From positions 186,001 through 250,000 of the forward strand of contig JAHLMK010000012.1 of NCBI GenBank assembly GCA_019915135.1: 64,000 nucleotides of DNA, read 5' to 3'. The DNA is from Strobilurus pachycystidiatus. Taxonomy: Eukaryota; Basidiomycota; Agaricomycetes; Agaricales; Physalacriaceae. Positions 36,455 through 47,115 of this stretch are shown in pieces; position 1 is the first letter of the stretch, and every line of letters starts with the position of its first letter. The notes under the pieces were generated by a model. The model saw only the letters and a program-made list of their open reading frames with translations, had not been told where the DNA came from and searched no databases. Position numbers and translations under genes: made by a program.

Positions 36455-38142
36455 ATGTCTGAGTCCAAGTCGGTGAGCCCATCCTTCTTATTCTGTGCCT
36501 CCAACCCACTCAACCCCAACAGATACCAACGATCCTCCCACCAGACCTGCTCGCACTCACCCCCCTCCCAGTCCCCAAAATCCAAGATCGTCTCTCATCC
36601 TTAGAAGATCTAATCTCCCAACTCACCTCAGAGCACCACCGCCTCCGCCTCGCGCTCATCCACTACCGCACCCCAATCCACCGCCTCCCCGCCGAAGTCC
36701 TGGGCATCATCTTCCAGTTCGTATGCGACGCTACCCCCGATAAGAGTCTTCTCACGCCCGGCTTCCCCTGGTGCCCACTCTTCGTGTGCAAATCCTGGCA
36801 TGAGATCGCCCTCTCCACGCCATCTTTATGGAGTGTCTTCGATATTGACACCACCAAGACCGGGTCCTGCACCCGCCTCCCGCTCGTCCTCGCCCGCTCA
36901 TCAAAGCACCCCCTGACGTTCACTGTCGAGCACCCGGAGAAGAATGTAATGATCGCTTCGAAAGACATCGAGCGTCCAATATCTCCATTCGAACGTAAAC
37001 CACTCCCGCCGAGGCTCCAGCTGGAGCTGCTCTGGGAGCACACGCAGCGGTGGAAGCACGTCTCTTTCATCGGGTTCCTCAAATCCCCTCTCCCCGATAT
37101 CAAAGCCAACCCGCCTCCGTATGACTTTAGCAAGCTCGAGACCCTCTTCATGTCTTCTCTCGACATAGAGTCAAGAAAATACAACCACCACACCGAGCGT
37201 TACGCCCGCCTGGTGCGATCCGCCCCACGCCTTCGCCTCCTAACCATTCGCTCCTGCATAACCGCAACCGACTTCGGCTTCGCCCCCTTCGCACAAGAAA
37301 TCATATGCGACAACGTCTCCCTGGGCTTCCAAGCCTCTCTGCTCTCCTCCAACTCCGATTCCGCGTGCACGACCAAGTTCACATCAACAGTATCCGTCGC
37401 GTACCCCAGCACGCGGCGGTTCGAGCACGCCGCGCTCACGCACATGAGCGTTGACCACGACTCCCTCCTCCTCCTCATGACCGCCATCCTCCCCGGCCTC
37501 ACGCACTTGACGCTGCGCATCCGCGATATCAACAAACAGCACCTCAGCGTCGTGCAGACCTGCCTCCGGCGCAGCGATGCGACGCTCCGCGCCCTGTCGC
37601 TGACCTTGGAGACTCCCCCAGGGTCCAACTCGGAGACGTTCCTAGACGATTTGGAGGACTTCCTGTGGGGCGTGCAGGAGGGGCTGCGCGAGGTGGAGGT
37701 GTGCTGCGGGGAGTACGGCGGGTGGACAAGGGAGTGGGCGTTGCGCTACCTGGACACCGTGGTCGAGATCGTCGAGGATGTCTTTGCCGGAACGGAGCTA
37801 CATACGCTCAGGCTCGGCCTCAGCACACTCCTCAATGAATGTGATGATCCGTACTATCACCCCGTTCCAGAGAAGAAATCAAATCGCCACGACGTCCTCC
37901 CGCCATCCCTGCCGCACGTCCTCACTCAGGCCCGCTTCCCCTTACGCCACTTTGGGTTGACGCTCCTCGTTACAGATGTGTCGATAGCGGAGGAAATGCG
38001 CACCGAGGCGATGCACAAGCTGAGGGAACATCGGAATGCGGGGCTGGATGTACAGTTTGGGTATAGGGTTGGGGAGCAGAAGGTGAATTCTTCGGGAGGG
38101 AAACAGGATTGGGAAGATTGGCATCCGTCCTATTTGTACTAG
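36455..38142 (+). CDS. F-box-like protein
   Basis: Exon 1 (36455-36472, MSESKS) and exon 2 (36523-38142) give 545 residues; the 50-nt intron has GTGAGC..CAG ends. Residues ~26-52 form a short coiled coil (DRLSSLEDLISQLTSEHHRL). Residues ~57-100 are the F-box-like motif: IHRLPAEVLGIIFQF followed by VCKSWHEIALSTPSLWS, the pattern of Agaricomycete F-box proteins. The remainder is leucine-rich and probably an LRR-type substrate-binding region (LVRSAPRLRLLTIRSCI, ILPGLTHLTLRIRDINKQHL). Such proteins recruit substrates to SCF ubiquitin ligases. The substrate is unknown. It converges on the next F-box gene, 111 bp away. Confidence 0.85.
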
Positions 38143-38253
38143 TAGATGCGGAGACCGTGGATTTTTAAGTGTACTTTATCATCCTGCAATGTATGCCGTA
38201 GGTTTGTTTAGTTCTCGACTCCACCCTCCCGACCCTAACTCATGTTATTCGAT

Positions 38254-39792
38254 CTATACAGTATACCTCTCAAGATACAAAACACCATCCTTCTGTTGGG
38301 GGTAATAGATCGAGGTCGACTGAGGCTCCGCAATGCGCAGAGTGATTGCGGGTGTAGGCCGATGCCAAGGACTGTACCGGAATGCCTCGATTGACCGGAT
38401 GAGTATCCATGCATGAGCTCTCGAAGAATTAAGCTTGATTTCAGTGAGATGTGGCACGAATCCTGTCGTGAGAACTGCAAGTAGTAACCCATCCTGTAAG
38501 ACCATCAGTAAACGATGTCACGGAGTTCAAGCATCACTGAACACACCACCATAGGCAGACCATTCAAATTCACCGTGAGGTCGTCGGTAATGGATACTGT
38601 GAGTGTGTCGAGCGAATCACAGAGACACAATATGGCGTTCATTTTCTCGAGGCCCACCTCCCAAGAGTCGGAGTCCCAACCATCGTAGCCGGAGACATAG
38701 AGAGAACGGAGGCGCTGGGCATGCCGCGGAATCACCTTGTCCCAGAATGCATCCCCGAGGTCCGAGTCCGAGTCCGAATCCGGGTCTTTGATCTTCAAGC
38801 GCAAGAGGGCGGTGCACTCGTACATGAAGCTAACAGCATGCATGTCGACTTTCACATTAATGAGCTCCAGGTTCCGTATCGACTCTCTTGGTAAAGACGC
38901 CCAGAATGACTGGGGGATGTACATCTGCCTAAGAGATAGACTCTCGAGGCCCGAGAGAGTATGTACCACAGCCAGCGCATCCTTGGAGGAGATTATGACA
39001 TTCCCCAAGGATAAAACACGGAGTCGACGAGGTGCGTGTATTGGGAGCGACGGTAGGATCTCGCTGAGCGTGATCGTGCGGGTCCTCGCATCCGGGCCGA
39101 CATGCAGTTCGGTCAGGGAGTGACACTGGGAGACAAAATGGGAGATTGACTGGACAGCCTTCTTTGTAACAGAGATGGACAGACTCTCGAGATGTGCGAG
39201 GTTACACAGGATGGGGAGGCTGCTGTCAAGACACTTCAGCTCTCGAACGTGGCTCGTGTTCAAGAACTGCCTGAGTACGCTGTGAATGGCCATGGTGTGC
39301 TGCGCTGCCTTCGAGCAATCACAGATCTTCCCTTTGTGTATCATGATGCTGTAACGAACGTTAATTATCATGGATAAAAAAACAATAGAAATCCGACCCA
39401 CCAAAGAGATCTTAGCGATGTCAGCTTTGGGGCGGCTTTGCAGAGCCATCGAAGCACATCATCGCCATCGTTGTCATTGTCATGAAGGGCAGTGCTGATC
39501 TGGAGTGTCCTGACACTATGAGCGAGCGTTGAATCATCATCCAGTGCGATTCTCTGCAACATTTGGCGAGGCGCCTCTCTTCCGTAATTACAATGGCCGT
39601 CCAGACTGATGATGGCGAACCGCAAGCTCGCTACAAGGAGGTTGTGCCGCCTACATGTACGGCCGAAGGCTTCGAAGCTAGCTACACATCCATGATTGAG
39701 GTTCTCAATTACAGTCAGAAACAGAAACTGGATCACAAGCTCACATGATGTAGGATTTCCAGAATGAGCTCACTCGGTAATTGCTGGAACAT
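38254..39792 (-). CDS. F-box/LRR-like protein
   Basis: Exons 39792-39745, 39703-39402, 39348-38547 and 38493-38254 join to 463 residues. The N-terminus reads MFQQLPSELILEILHH, a short F-box first helix, then ASFEAFGRTCRRHNLLVA, consistent with its second half. The rest contains repeated leucine-rich strands (LAHLESLSISVTKKAVQSI, RRLRVLSLGNVIISSKDALA, GLESLSLRQMYIP, RNLELINVKVDM) as expected for an LRR-like substrate receptor. The splice between exons 1 and 2 is the least certain. It shares its 3' side with the plus-strand F-box gene; sequence similarity between the two is low, so they are not a recent duplicate pair. Confidence 0.8.
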
Positions 39793-40115
39793 GGGAAGAC
39801 GAGATAGCAGAGTATAAAGACGGGAGTCATTTATATATTCTTGTACAGCAAAAGACCAGTGGATCTTCCACGTTGCCGACCTCTGCGCAGATCATTGATA
39901 GGAGGGGAGAGATCAGCAACTAGTATATACCCACGCCGCCGCGCCGCGATCTCAAGCTGACGGACGCCTGGTTTGAAAATCTCACCGCCGCCAGTCGTTG
40001 TCGCACACTTTTTGGCCGCAAAAAAAAATTATCAATACTAGGTTTCTACAGTACACGCCTCTATCTACTCATTGTTATCTTTGTGCTCATGAGATCACGA
40101 CCCTTTGTACATGTT
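39793..40115. promoter_or_regulatory. Upstream region of the minus-strand F-box gene
   Basis: About 320 bp with no ORF of note. TTTATATATTC at 39830-39840 (TATATAAA on the minus strand) lies about 40 bp upstream of the start codon and could be its TATA-like element. A poly-A run at 40020-40028 lies near the 3' end of the RBR gene. Confidence 0.4.
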
Positions 40116-41490
40116 CTAAAGGCGATTTCTCGCGCATCGAACACAGGCTTCCATCTGGCATCCCCGACAAACCTTGAAAAGTTGGAACCAATCAATACGA
40201 GCAAGAAATTTAGAACGCCGCTGAGATAAGTACATACCAAGATAAAATCTCGCAAATAATGCCGACACTCCTCACAGTGAGCTGCTCCATTTCTCCTTCG
40301 CCAGCGGTGCGCGTCGCAGTCGTGATTAGCACGAAGATACTCAACACGCTGTTGAACTTCGCGCCGGGCCACTTGAGGTGCGACACGAGGTCCCATCTCA
40401 TTCGCCACCCGTCGTTCGACAACCTCGACCAGCCGATTCTCATCCCACTGCTCGCACTGACAGGTCTTCCACACCGCGGCGCACAGGTAGCAAAACTGCG
40501 TTCGGCACCTGCACGTCATGTGGTAGCAGCCGGTGTTCAGCTCGATGACGTCCTGGCAGTTGGGACACGTCTGCCAGTGCTGCTCCGCTGCAAGGGCACG
40601 GACGCCGAGTGTGACAGCGTCTTCTGGACAGCGTGAGCCAGGATGCGACTGCTGCTTGCAGCGAGGACACACGGCGGTCAGGCAGTCAGCGCAGCGCATA
40701 TTGAAAACTTGATTGACGGATGAGCCCAGGAATCTCGAACAGGTAGGGACGGGGCAGTATACGCGATCTTTGGCGAGAGTTCCGTACTCTCTCGCCTTCG
40801 CGTGGAATAACGCACGAAGCTGACCGGGGAGGTGAAGAAGGAAGACGGGCTCCGGGATAGGCTGGTTGCAGCAGCGGGGCGGATAAAGCGATTCGTCGGT
40901 GGTACACGCTCTGATGAGGTCATTCAGGCATCCACGACAGTATCGATCTTGACAAGGTGCGAGGACGCTGATGGTGATGTGAATGCGATCCCCGCAGATA
41001 ACACAGGTGATTTGGACAATGGATCGCGAGCCACTCGCTGGCCGCGTACCACCAACATCTACCAGGTCGGGCGGTGCCGCAATGGCCCTCGCGGTCCTAG
41101 GCTGTCCGTGAGTTCCCCGAACAAAATATGACAACAGAGGAATGAAAAAAAAAACCTGGGAATTAAAGCGGGATTCTCGACCAAGCGCTGTGCCACTGTC
41201 TGCTCGGGAAGATCTTGGTTGCGCTCAAGCGCCGAAGCGTATCGATGGTCATCATCAGCGGCCTGCGCGGCGACAATCATCGGGGTGTCGGTCTCGATGG
41301 CACGGGCGATACTCTGGGCGAGTCGGAGATCTGTCAGCATCTGCAGCATCTCCTCCTCCTGTGCCTTGAAAGCGAGCTCGATGTCGGGGACAGCTTCATC
41401 GTATCGGCCTTTTCCTTTCCGCGCGAATGATATTTCAGCGATGTCTTGGAGCGCGAGCTCGGCAATGAGAGCGGCCGTTTCAGCGTCCAT
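40116..41490 (-). CDS. RBR-type E3 ubiquitin ligase
   Basis: Exons 41490-41156, 41096-40238 and 40172-40116 give 416 residues. Residues 1-112 are acidic and helical. RING1 starts at C143 (CVICGD.., CQDRYCRGC..), the IBR lies at about 225-270 (YCPVPTCSRF, MRCADCLTAVCPRC, HPGSRC), and RING2 starts at C289 (TCPNCQDVIELNTGCYHMTC). Cys302 in NTGCYHMTC occupies the catalytic thioester position known from RBR ligases such as HHARI and HOIP. A second intron (GTATGT..AAG) replaces a hydrophobic read-through by VCRGCQMEACVRCARNRL, adding a Cys-rich tail that pairs with the upstream CEEC. Start codon chosen at 41490; a Met-less upstream extension in the same frame is unlikely. It sits in a cluster with two F-box genes, all of ubiquitin type. 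Confidence 0.9.
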
Positions 41491-41562
41491 GTCGCTCGTC
41501 AAGGGCAGGGGGGTGACGGGAGAAAGGACGCAAGATGCCCGACTTTCTTTGAAAGACCGCCC

Positions 41563-41569
41563 TTATATA
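41563..41569 (-). promoter_or_regulatory. TATA-like element of the RBR gene
   Basis: TATATAA on the minus strand lies 73 bp upstream of the RBR start codon, a typical distance for a fungal core promoter. There is no experimental support. Confidence 0.4.
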
Positions 41570-42408
41570 CGAGATTGCCTCGTGTTTGATGCCGGTTGCT
41601 GTCAGAGCTTTAATCTCCCTGACCATGTGTGCAGCTTCGTGAATGGATATACCTTTCACAGTGAAGATCAAGGGCATGAGCTTGCGCATAGAGATCATTC
41701 AGGCGAAGCGTACCCATCCGGAGACCGGAACGTAGCCCGTGCAGCATATGCTCGTCCAGCCCACACCTTTCTGTATCACTACCTAGAGCTCGAGTTGCCC
41801 TAACGTATCAGGAAGGATGTTGAATCTGCTTGAAGCTCGGATCGTCGTATTGAGTTGGTTCTGATGACGTATCAGGACTCTCACTTCTCACTTCTTCCCA
41901 CCCGCTAAGTGTGCCGCCCCTCGAGCCTCGCAGTGCGCTCTGCCTATCGTCGTTGATGCTTGAGTAAGGAAAAGTGCGAGAGAAGCAAGAGATTAGTACA
42001 ATACATATTCCATCTACTACAGTACACAGTTATCAAGCACAAAAGCCATAGAGCAAGTAGCGGCGCGGCGGCATGAACGGACGACTCTCCCAGGCTCCAG
42101 CTAGCCTGAGTTCCAAATCCTTCCCTATGTAGGAGTATAAAGACCAGAGACACTCAGATTTCTTGTACACCAGAAGACCAGAGCTCCCCACTCCGCCGCT
42201 TGTCGCAAGGTACCGTGTCATATATCCCTCTTGCGTTGTGAACAGAACACCCTAGTAGAGTGAGAAGACCCAGGGTAGGGCAGAGGTCCAGTTTCCGAGC
42301 ACTTTCATTGACCTCACTCTTTGGCCGGTACTGTTTCTATGCACCCAGCGTGAGGCACAACTCGTGTGAAGTTGAAGTTGAGTTCGCGTACCTACCCCGG
42401 GTAAGACA
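41570..42408. other. Intergenic, no supported gene
   Basis: Between the RBR promoter and the TA-flanked element there is a minus-strand ORF (41480-41698) that overlaps the RBR promoter and has no recognisable feature. Nothing else is supported. Confidence 0.4.
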
Positions 42409-42410
42409 TA

Positions 42411-43096
42411 CTATCCTTGATCGGGAAGTGAAATCGACTTTTGTAGCGGTTAGCGATAGCTCAATTTTTTGTGTATCCCTCTGGAATTTGATTCTCGGCC
42501 AGAATAAATGGTTAAGATTGTGCTCACCAAGTCTCAGATTTATGCGAGGTCAGTCAGGCTTGCCAGTGCAACCGCGATCCTAACGTTAGTTCTGGCGGGG
42601 AAGTGAAATCGTGACACGCTGTGACCAGCAATGCCGCGGATGCCGGTTGTTGCCCCAAAGGCTTGAGCGACAGGAAGTGAAATCGCTCGGATGCGTCGGG
42701 GTCTGAAATTTTGTCACTCTCGATTGCACTTCCTGCTCTCGACAAGGAATAACATCGAGTGCAATCATTGTGCCCCACTTCTTTGAGTTAATATATGCCA
42801 ATTCAGTCTAGAGAACATGTGTGAAAAGCCCTGGGACCATCCGAGCCTCGACAGAATTTGCACATGCGTGTTGATGTGAAGTGAAATCACATCACAGCCC
42901 GATTTTGATGGTTCAAAAATTGCCTTTCGATGCACATTGCTCTGATTGACTTTTTGTGCGGCGTGTTTACTGATTATGTCTCAAAGCATCTTGTGAAAAA
43001 ATCCGGGTGTTGTACGTCAACAATTGCGCTATAGGAAGGTGAATTACCGGCAGGATTTCACTTCTGAGCACGATTTCACTTCCCGATCAAGGATAG
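42411..43096. mobile_element. 686-bp non-autonomous element, TA duplication
   Basis: Both ends begin CTATCCTTGATCGGGAAGTG and continue GAAATCG, a 26-bp perfect terminal inverted repeat. They are flanked by TA on each side (42409-42410 and 43097-43098). The core GAAGTGAAATC recurs inside the element: forward near 42599, 42675 and 42879, reverse near 43053 and 43069. There is no coding capacity. The TA flanks suggest a Tc1/mariner-type origin, while the internal iterated motif suggests protein-binding sites. The superfamily is inferred from the target site alone. Confidence 0.8.
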
Positions 43097-43098
43097 TA

Positions 43099-43340
43099 GC
43101 CCCGACTGGGCGATCGGCCGGATGGACCCGACCTGACAACAAAACACTTGCTTGGCTTTAGACGACGACGAACAGGAGGAGGTCGGTCGGGTGCGTGCAA
43201 TTGCTTTCTTTTCTCCTTTTCAGCTGGATGGGAAGGGTTGGATTTGGCTTGAATGGCTGGGCTGGGTGAGTCGGGCTGGTGGCGGGCGGGATGGCTTCGG
43301 ATTTGGGTTGGACGGAGCGCACGCACGCACACACGCTAAT
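43099..43340. repeat. Dispersed repeat copy A
   Basis: This ~240-bp segment matches the reverse complement of 60140-60370: shared blocks include GGCCGGATGGACCCGAC, GGCTTTAGACGACGACGA, GGTCGGTCGGGTGCGTGC and CACACACGCTAAT, with diverged sequence between. The other copy lies in the shared promoter/5' region of the PPR-like and IF-3 genes. Copy A starts directly at the right border of the TA-flanked element. Confidence 0.75.
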
Positions 43341-43464
43341 GTGTCGTGTCACTTGCCGCTCACCTGCATCCATGGATGCCTTGACTTGAAACAGAAACAA
43401 ATGACGCATACACTACATTACTACACACCCAAGTAAGCTGTCAACAAGAGATCCAATATGTAAA

Positions 43465-43820
43465 TCACAAGCGCATTGCGCCCTTCAGATGTCTCCAAGT
43501 CTTACGCCTCTTCTCCCGCCACATCAAAGTACAATCACACGACGCCAAAGTTTCTTCCAGCATGCCCAATGCACGCATGGAATCGTACATCCACCAATCC
43601 GCCCCTGAGTCCTGACTCGCCACCACCATCCGGAAGGACCAGAATATCCGCGGCGCATCCACAACTCTCTGCACTGGCACGAAGCCCCATCGAGATCTCC
43701 ACACACATCTTCCGGACCCTTGCGATGCGTAAGAGCTCCTCATTCGATACCGCCAAGGCGGCAATCTCATACTCGGGGTGAGATGCAAGAGCGTAGATGG
43801 CAGAGTACCGAAGCCGATAA
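43465..43820 (-). pseudogene. 3' fragment of split BTB-like gene
   Basis: Minus-strand frames read ALASHPEYEIAALAVSNEEL and, in another frame, LASCDCTLMWREKRRKTW up to a stop at 43465, resembling the C-terminal Cys/Trp region of Agaricomycete BTB-type proteins (my recognition, not proven). The fragment is cut at 43820 by a hAT element whose other side continues the gene at 45550. Frame changes show decay. Confidence 0.55.
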
Positions 43821-45549
43821 TAGGGCTTGGTTTACAAATATTTTGAGGATTATAAACGGTTTGCAACTTTTCCGGCCAGATTTAGGGTTTATAAACCGGT
43901 TTATAAACCCTCGGGTTTCTCGGCCGGTCTACCGGAATCTCGGCATGTACTGTCCAAATTTTTTGTCCGCCACGCTCCCGATGCTTTCAACACCTTCTAC
44001 CTACATCTTGGCTTACATTTTCATCTCTGGAGCATGAATAAACAGTTTCTACACTCATGTGTGGCGCATTGCCTCTCTTATGCATGTGATCATGACATAG
44101 AGCGCCTAATATGGTTATGTAATATCACTGCGTTTTCTGTATTCTGAATAGCGTCGGATAGGTGACTTTACAGCCTGAGATATACTAGGTCAAAACAGTC
44201 TCATCTATACGATATCAGACCAACAGACACGTAAAGCTGTCTCAGGTACAATATGTCGTCTATCTAGTGACAGATCCCTGAGCTGTACAATTTTGCTGGG
44301 TATAACAGTACGATACTGATAGCCGGAACAGTCAGGTACTCTATAGCTATGACGATCAATCTTTGTTACCTGAGCTGTACAGGACCATGATAGTCCACTT
44401 GTCATGACATTATAGATCCAAAAATAACCACGTTCACCTGAAGCTATACTGGCAATACAACCCCGCTCTGCCCTCCTAGCTGAAACCTGAAACACATGAA
44501 ACAGTCAAAGACAAATTTTTATTCGCTCTCATATTTACTGTACTCTTCTCTATTATCTAGAAGCTACTTGTTCCCTTATTATACATTATTTCTCCATTTC
44601 ACATTTGATACTCAGGTACATGAAAGAGACGGTTTGAGCTTGTCGCAGTCTTGAGATTAAGACTAGGGTTAGGGTTTCTGCTCATTGTTAGTACAGAGGC
44701 TCATACGGTTTCCTAATGGGGAAATGGCAGTGAGCTCAAAGATTTGGGAAGTTTGACGATAGCACTTAACATATAAGAGTCTGATTGACATACTGTAGTA
44801 TTTTGACCGTATCTTTTGGTCACAGGTCACAGACCTCTTTGAAATGAAGATCTGAGCACTTTGTCCCAGGTCACAGACAAAAACCTGAGGTACACAAGGC
44901 TTAAAAAGGAAATTTTTCTCCGCCCGCCTGATGGCGGGCATACAAATAAGGCAATTCCCGCTTGATTTGTAAGAAATGAAGATGTGTCCCGGTGAAGATG
45001 AGAGGTCACAGGTCACACCCCATGAAGATATGGTCAAAACACTACAGTATCATTCACCAATTGGCAAGTGGGACTGACGCTGCGACTTCATACCTGCGAC
45101 CACGATTGGTACAAGTTGCCTGGCATGTCTTATATATCAAATCTCATTCAGGAACAGTGATAGGCACGAAATATAGTCTGAGTAGCCTTAGTGTGTTAGT
45201 CGATGTATCCCAGCTTTCAAAGATTATAGCTGAAGTATCGCACTTTAGACAGGTAAAGATTGTCTGCAACTAGATAGGTGTAAGTGTCATGAGCGTGCTG
45301 ACCTGAGCAGCATCAAACAGACCGCTAAATCTATCACATCAGGGGTAGTTATAAGTATACACCCAGATGTACTTGAACTAGCTGACTATACGTCACTGAC
45401 ACCCCACCCATAAGATGTCTGATAGAAAGCAAAAAACGCAGTGTATAAACAATGAAAACATGGGGTCCTGCCGCTGACCTGTTTCTAACGTTTATAAAGG
45501 GTCTGTTTATAAACCGGTTTACAAACACCCTATTCTAAACCAAGCCCTA
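43821..45549. mobile_element. hAT-type element, 1,729 bp, perfect 8-bp TSD
   Basis: Terminal inverted repeats TAGGGCTTGGTTTA are found at both ends, with GCCGATAA duplicated perfectly at 43813-43820 and 45550-45557. Subterminal regions carry TTTATAAACCGGTTTATAAA-like palindromes on both sides. No transposase motif is visible, so it is non-autonomous or internally deleted. Inside, 44790-44814 and 45026-45050 form a 25-bp inverted repeat bounding a segment with repeated GTCACAGGTCACAGAC, possibly a further nested element. A short CTAGGGTTAGGGTTT occurs near 44663. Confidence 0.85.
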
Positions 45550-46536
45550 GCCGATAAAAAGGGGTTGGAGCCGAGGCCAGAGAAGCAAGCGCGATAGCCC
45601 CCGCCGCGTGCCTCAACAGCAGCTTCAGCCCAGGCTCCCAGAGCACGGCGAGGGATAGTATTCCCCCAATCGCTCCGCCGTGAAGTCCACATACACCTGA
45701 CCACCGATGCACGTGCGATAGCTAAGAGCATCTGCAGCTTGGGCGGCTGGGTGACGGCACAATCAACGGCTTTGAGAAAGGCGGCGAGGTCGAATGCGTT
45801 TGGCGAGGACTCCGGCGGGAGGGAGACCGGATGCACGATTGGGACGAGGAAGAACAAGCACTGTCAAGCAGTGACGCGATGATGGGAGAGGCGTCTACGA
45901 GGGCTACCCTCGAGAGTTTGTACACGACATTCGAGCCGGCCAGCGTGAGGGTAAACATGCTGTCGCATCGGTGGTAGACCGCATGTGGAATGGCGGTGCG
46001 CTGGACGCCGACGAGAACCTTGTCATCCGCACTGGGCTCCGAGACCCGTTGTCGAGACAGTGCGTCGAGCGGTGGTGGAACGGACTCGACTTTGCCAGGT
46101 GCTTGTCCATCCGAGCCGTGCACAGGAGGGACAGCAGTTGCTCGATTATTGTCGCTGATATCCGTCTTTTGAGGCTTCTTCTTCCGAGTCGTCTTGAGCT
46201 ACAAGAATATCCAGATACTTTCCGAAAAGCAGAAGAACAAGACAAATACCTTCTTCGGAGAAGGGATCCCCTTTCATCATCGTGGTCGCAGTCACCCTTC
46301 CGCTTTGCTGGGATTATAGAACTCATGGTCGTCGAAGGAACGGGAAGTACACAGTGTTCTTCCGTCACCTGTATTCGCATCGCCATTCGAGGGCTTGAAA
46401 GGTACGGCTGTCGATTCACCTCGGGAGACCTCTTCGTCTCCAACAATGGCGGATCTCTCGCGCTGCACATTAGAGAAGAGAAACATTATGATCAACACAC
46501 CTTGGTATCGCCAGTCTTACAACGATCCTCGTCTCT
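45550..46536 (-). pseudogene. Middle fragment of split BTB-like gene
   Basis: Minus-strand pieces are RDEDRCKTGDTK, a GTGTGTTG..GTGCAG intron (46500-46464), RERSAIVGDEEVSRGESTAV, an acidic stretch DCDHDDERG, VQRTAIPHAVYHRCDSMFTL, SNVVYKLSRVALVDASPIIA (BTB-like) and SPNAFDLAAFLKAVD, then VLWEPGLKLLLRHAAGAIAL. At least two frameshifts (near 46310 and 45860) separate them. It is bounded by the hAT element at 45549 and by the Plavaka element at 46537. The 5' end of the same gene lies at 56511-56739. Confidence 0.6.
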
Positions 46537-47115
46537 TGTCGGAAAACTACCAACGTCGATATATGGCAGGATTAGACAAGATTAGGCCGGATCAGGTGCG
46601 TCAGGGAACTGCTACCTGATATCCGGGAAAGATGTACCATCAGTGAATATAAGACCTAATCTGACCTGATATGACCTTATACTCTCTGAAGCACGATATC
46701 CGGCCATGAGCCCCTTGTCAGGCCTTATCAGGTATGATCAGCAAAGAGGTGCTGGCGACAAAAAAAGTATTGCTTGGCTCGGCTTCCCGTTCTTGCCACT
46801 CCCTAGCACGGCCTTCAGGTCTTGTTCGTTTTGTTGACTTACTGACTGTGTTGACTGACTTACTCGAGTGGTTTTGTGACTCAAGGTTACTTTATGATAA
46901 TGTTGACGTTGAACGTTGAGGCCTTGAGGGTTGACTTACGCAGGACTTGAACTCTGAGCTTGCGGGTTTCTTACAGTTGCTTAATCGCGGCGAGACTTAC
47001 TGTTGAGCCAGCGAAGCAATACTCGCGCGGTTTGTCATGCCGTTATATACCCGGGCCCTTTGAACGTGCTGGTAATGTCCACCGTTCTCGTACTTGATAC
47101 TCACAACCATCTGCG

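Noticed and set aside
41219..41803. 194-aa plus-strand ORF
   Set aside because: It is antisense to the RBR first exon and promoter and has low-complexity Ser/Met content.
44655..44680. Telomere-like TTAGGG repeats
   Set aside because: Only about two copies inside a transposon; not evidence of a telomere.
43465..46326. Calling the minus-strand BTB-like pieces a functional gene starting at 46326
   Set aside because: At least two frameshifts and two transposon insertions break it, and the real 5' end appears to lie beyond the Plavaka element.
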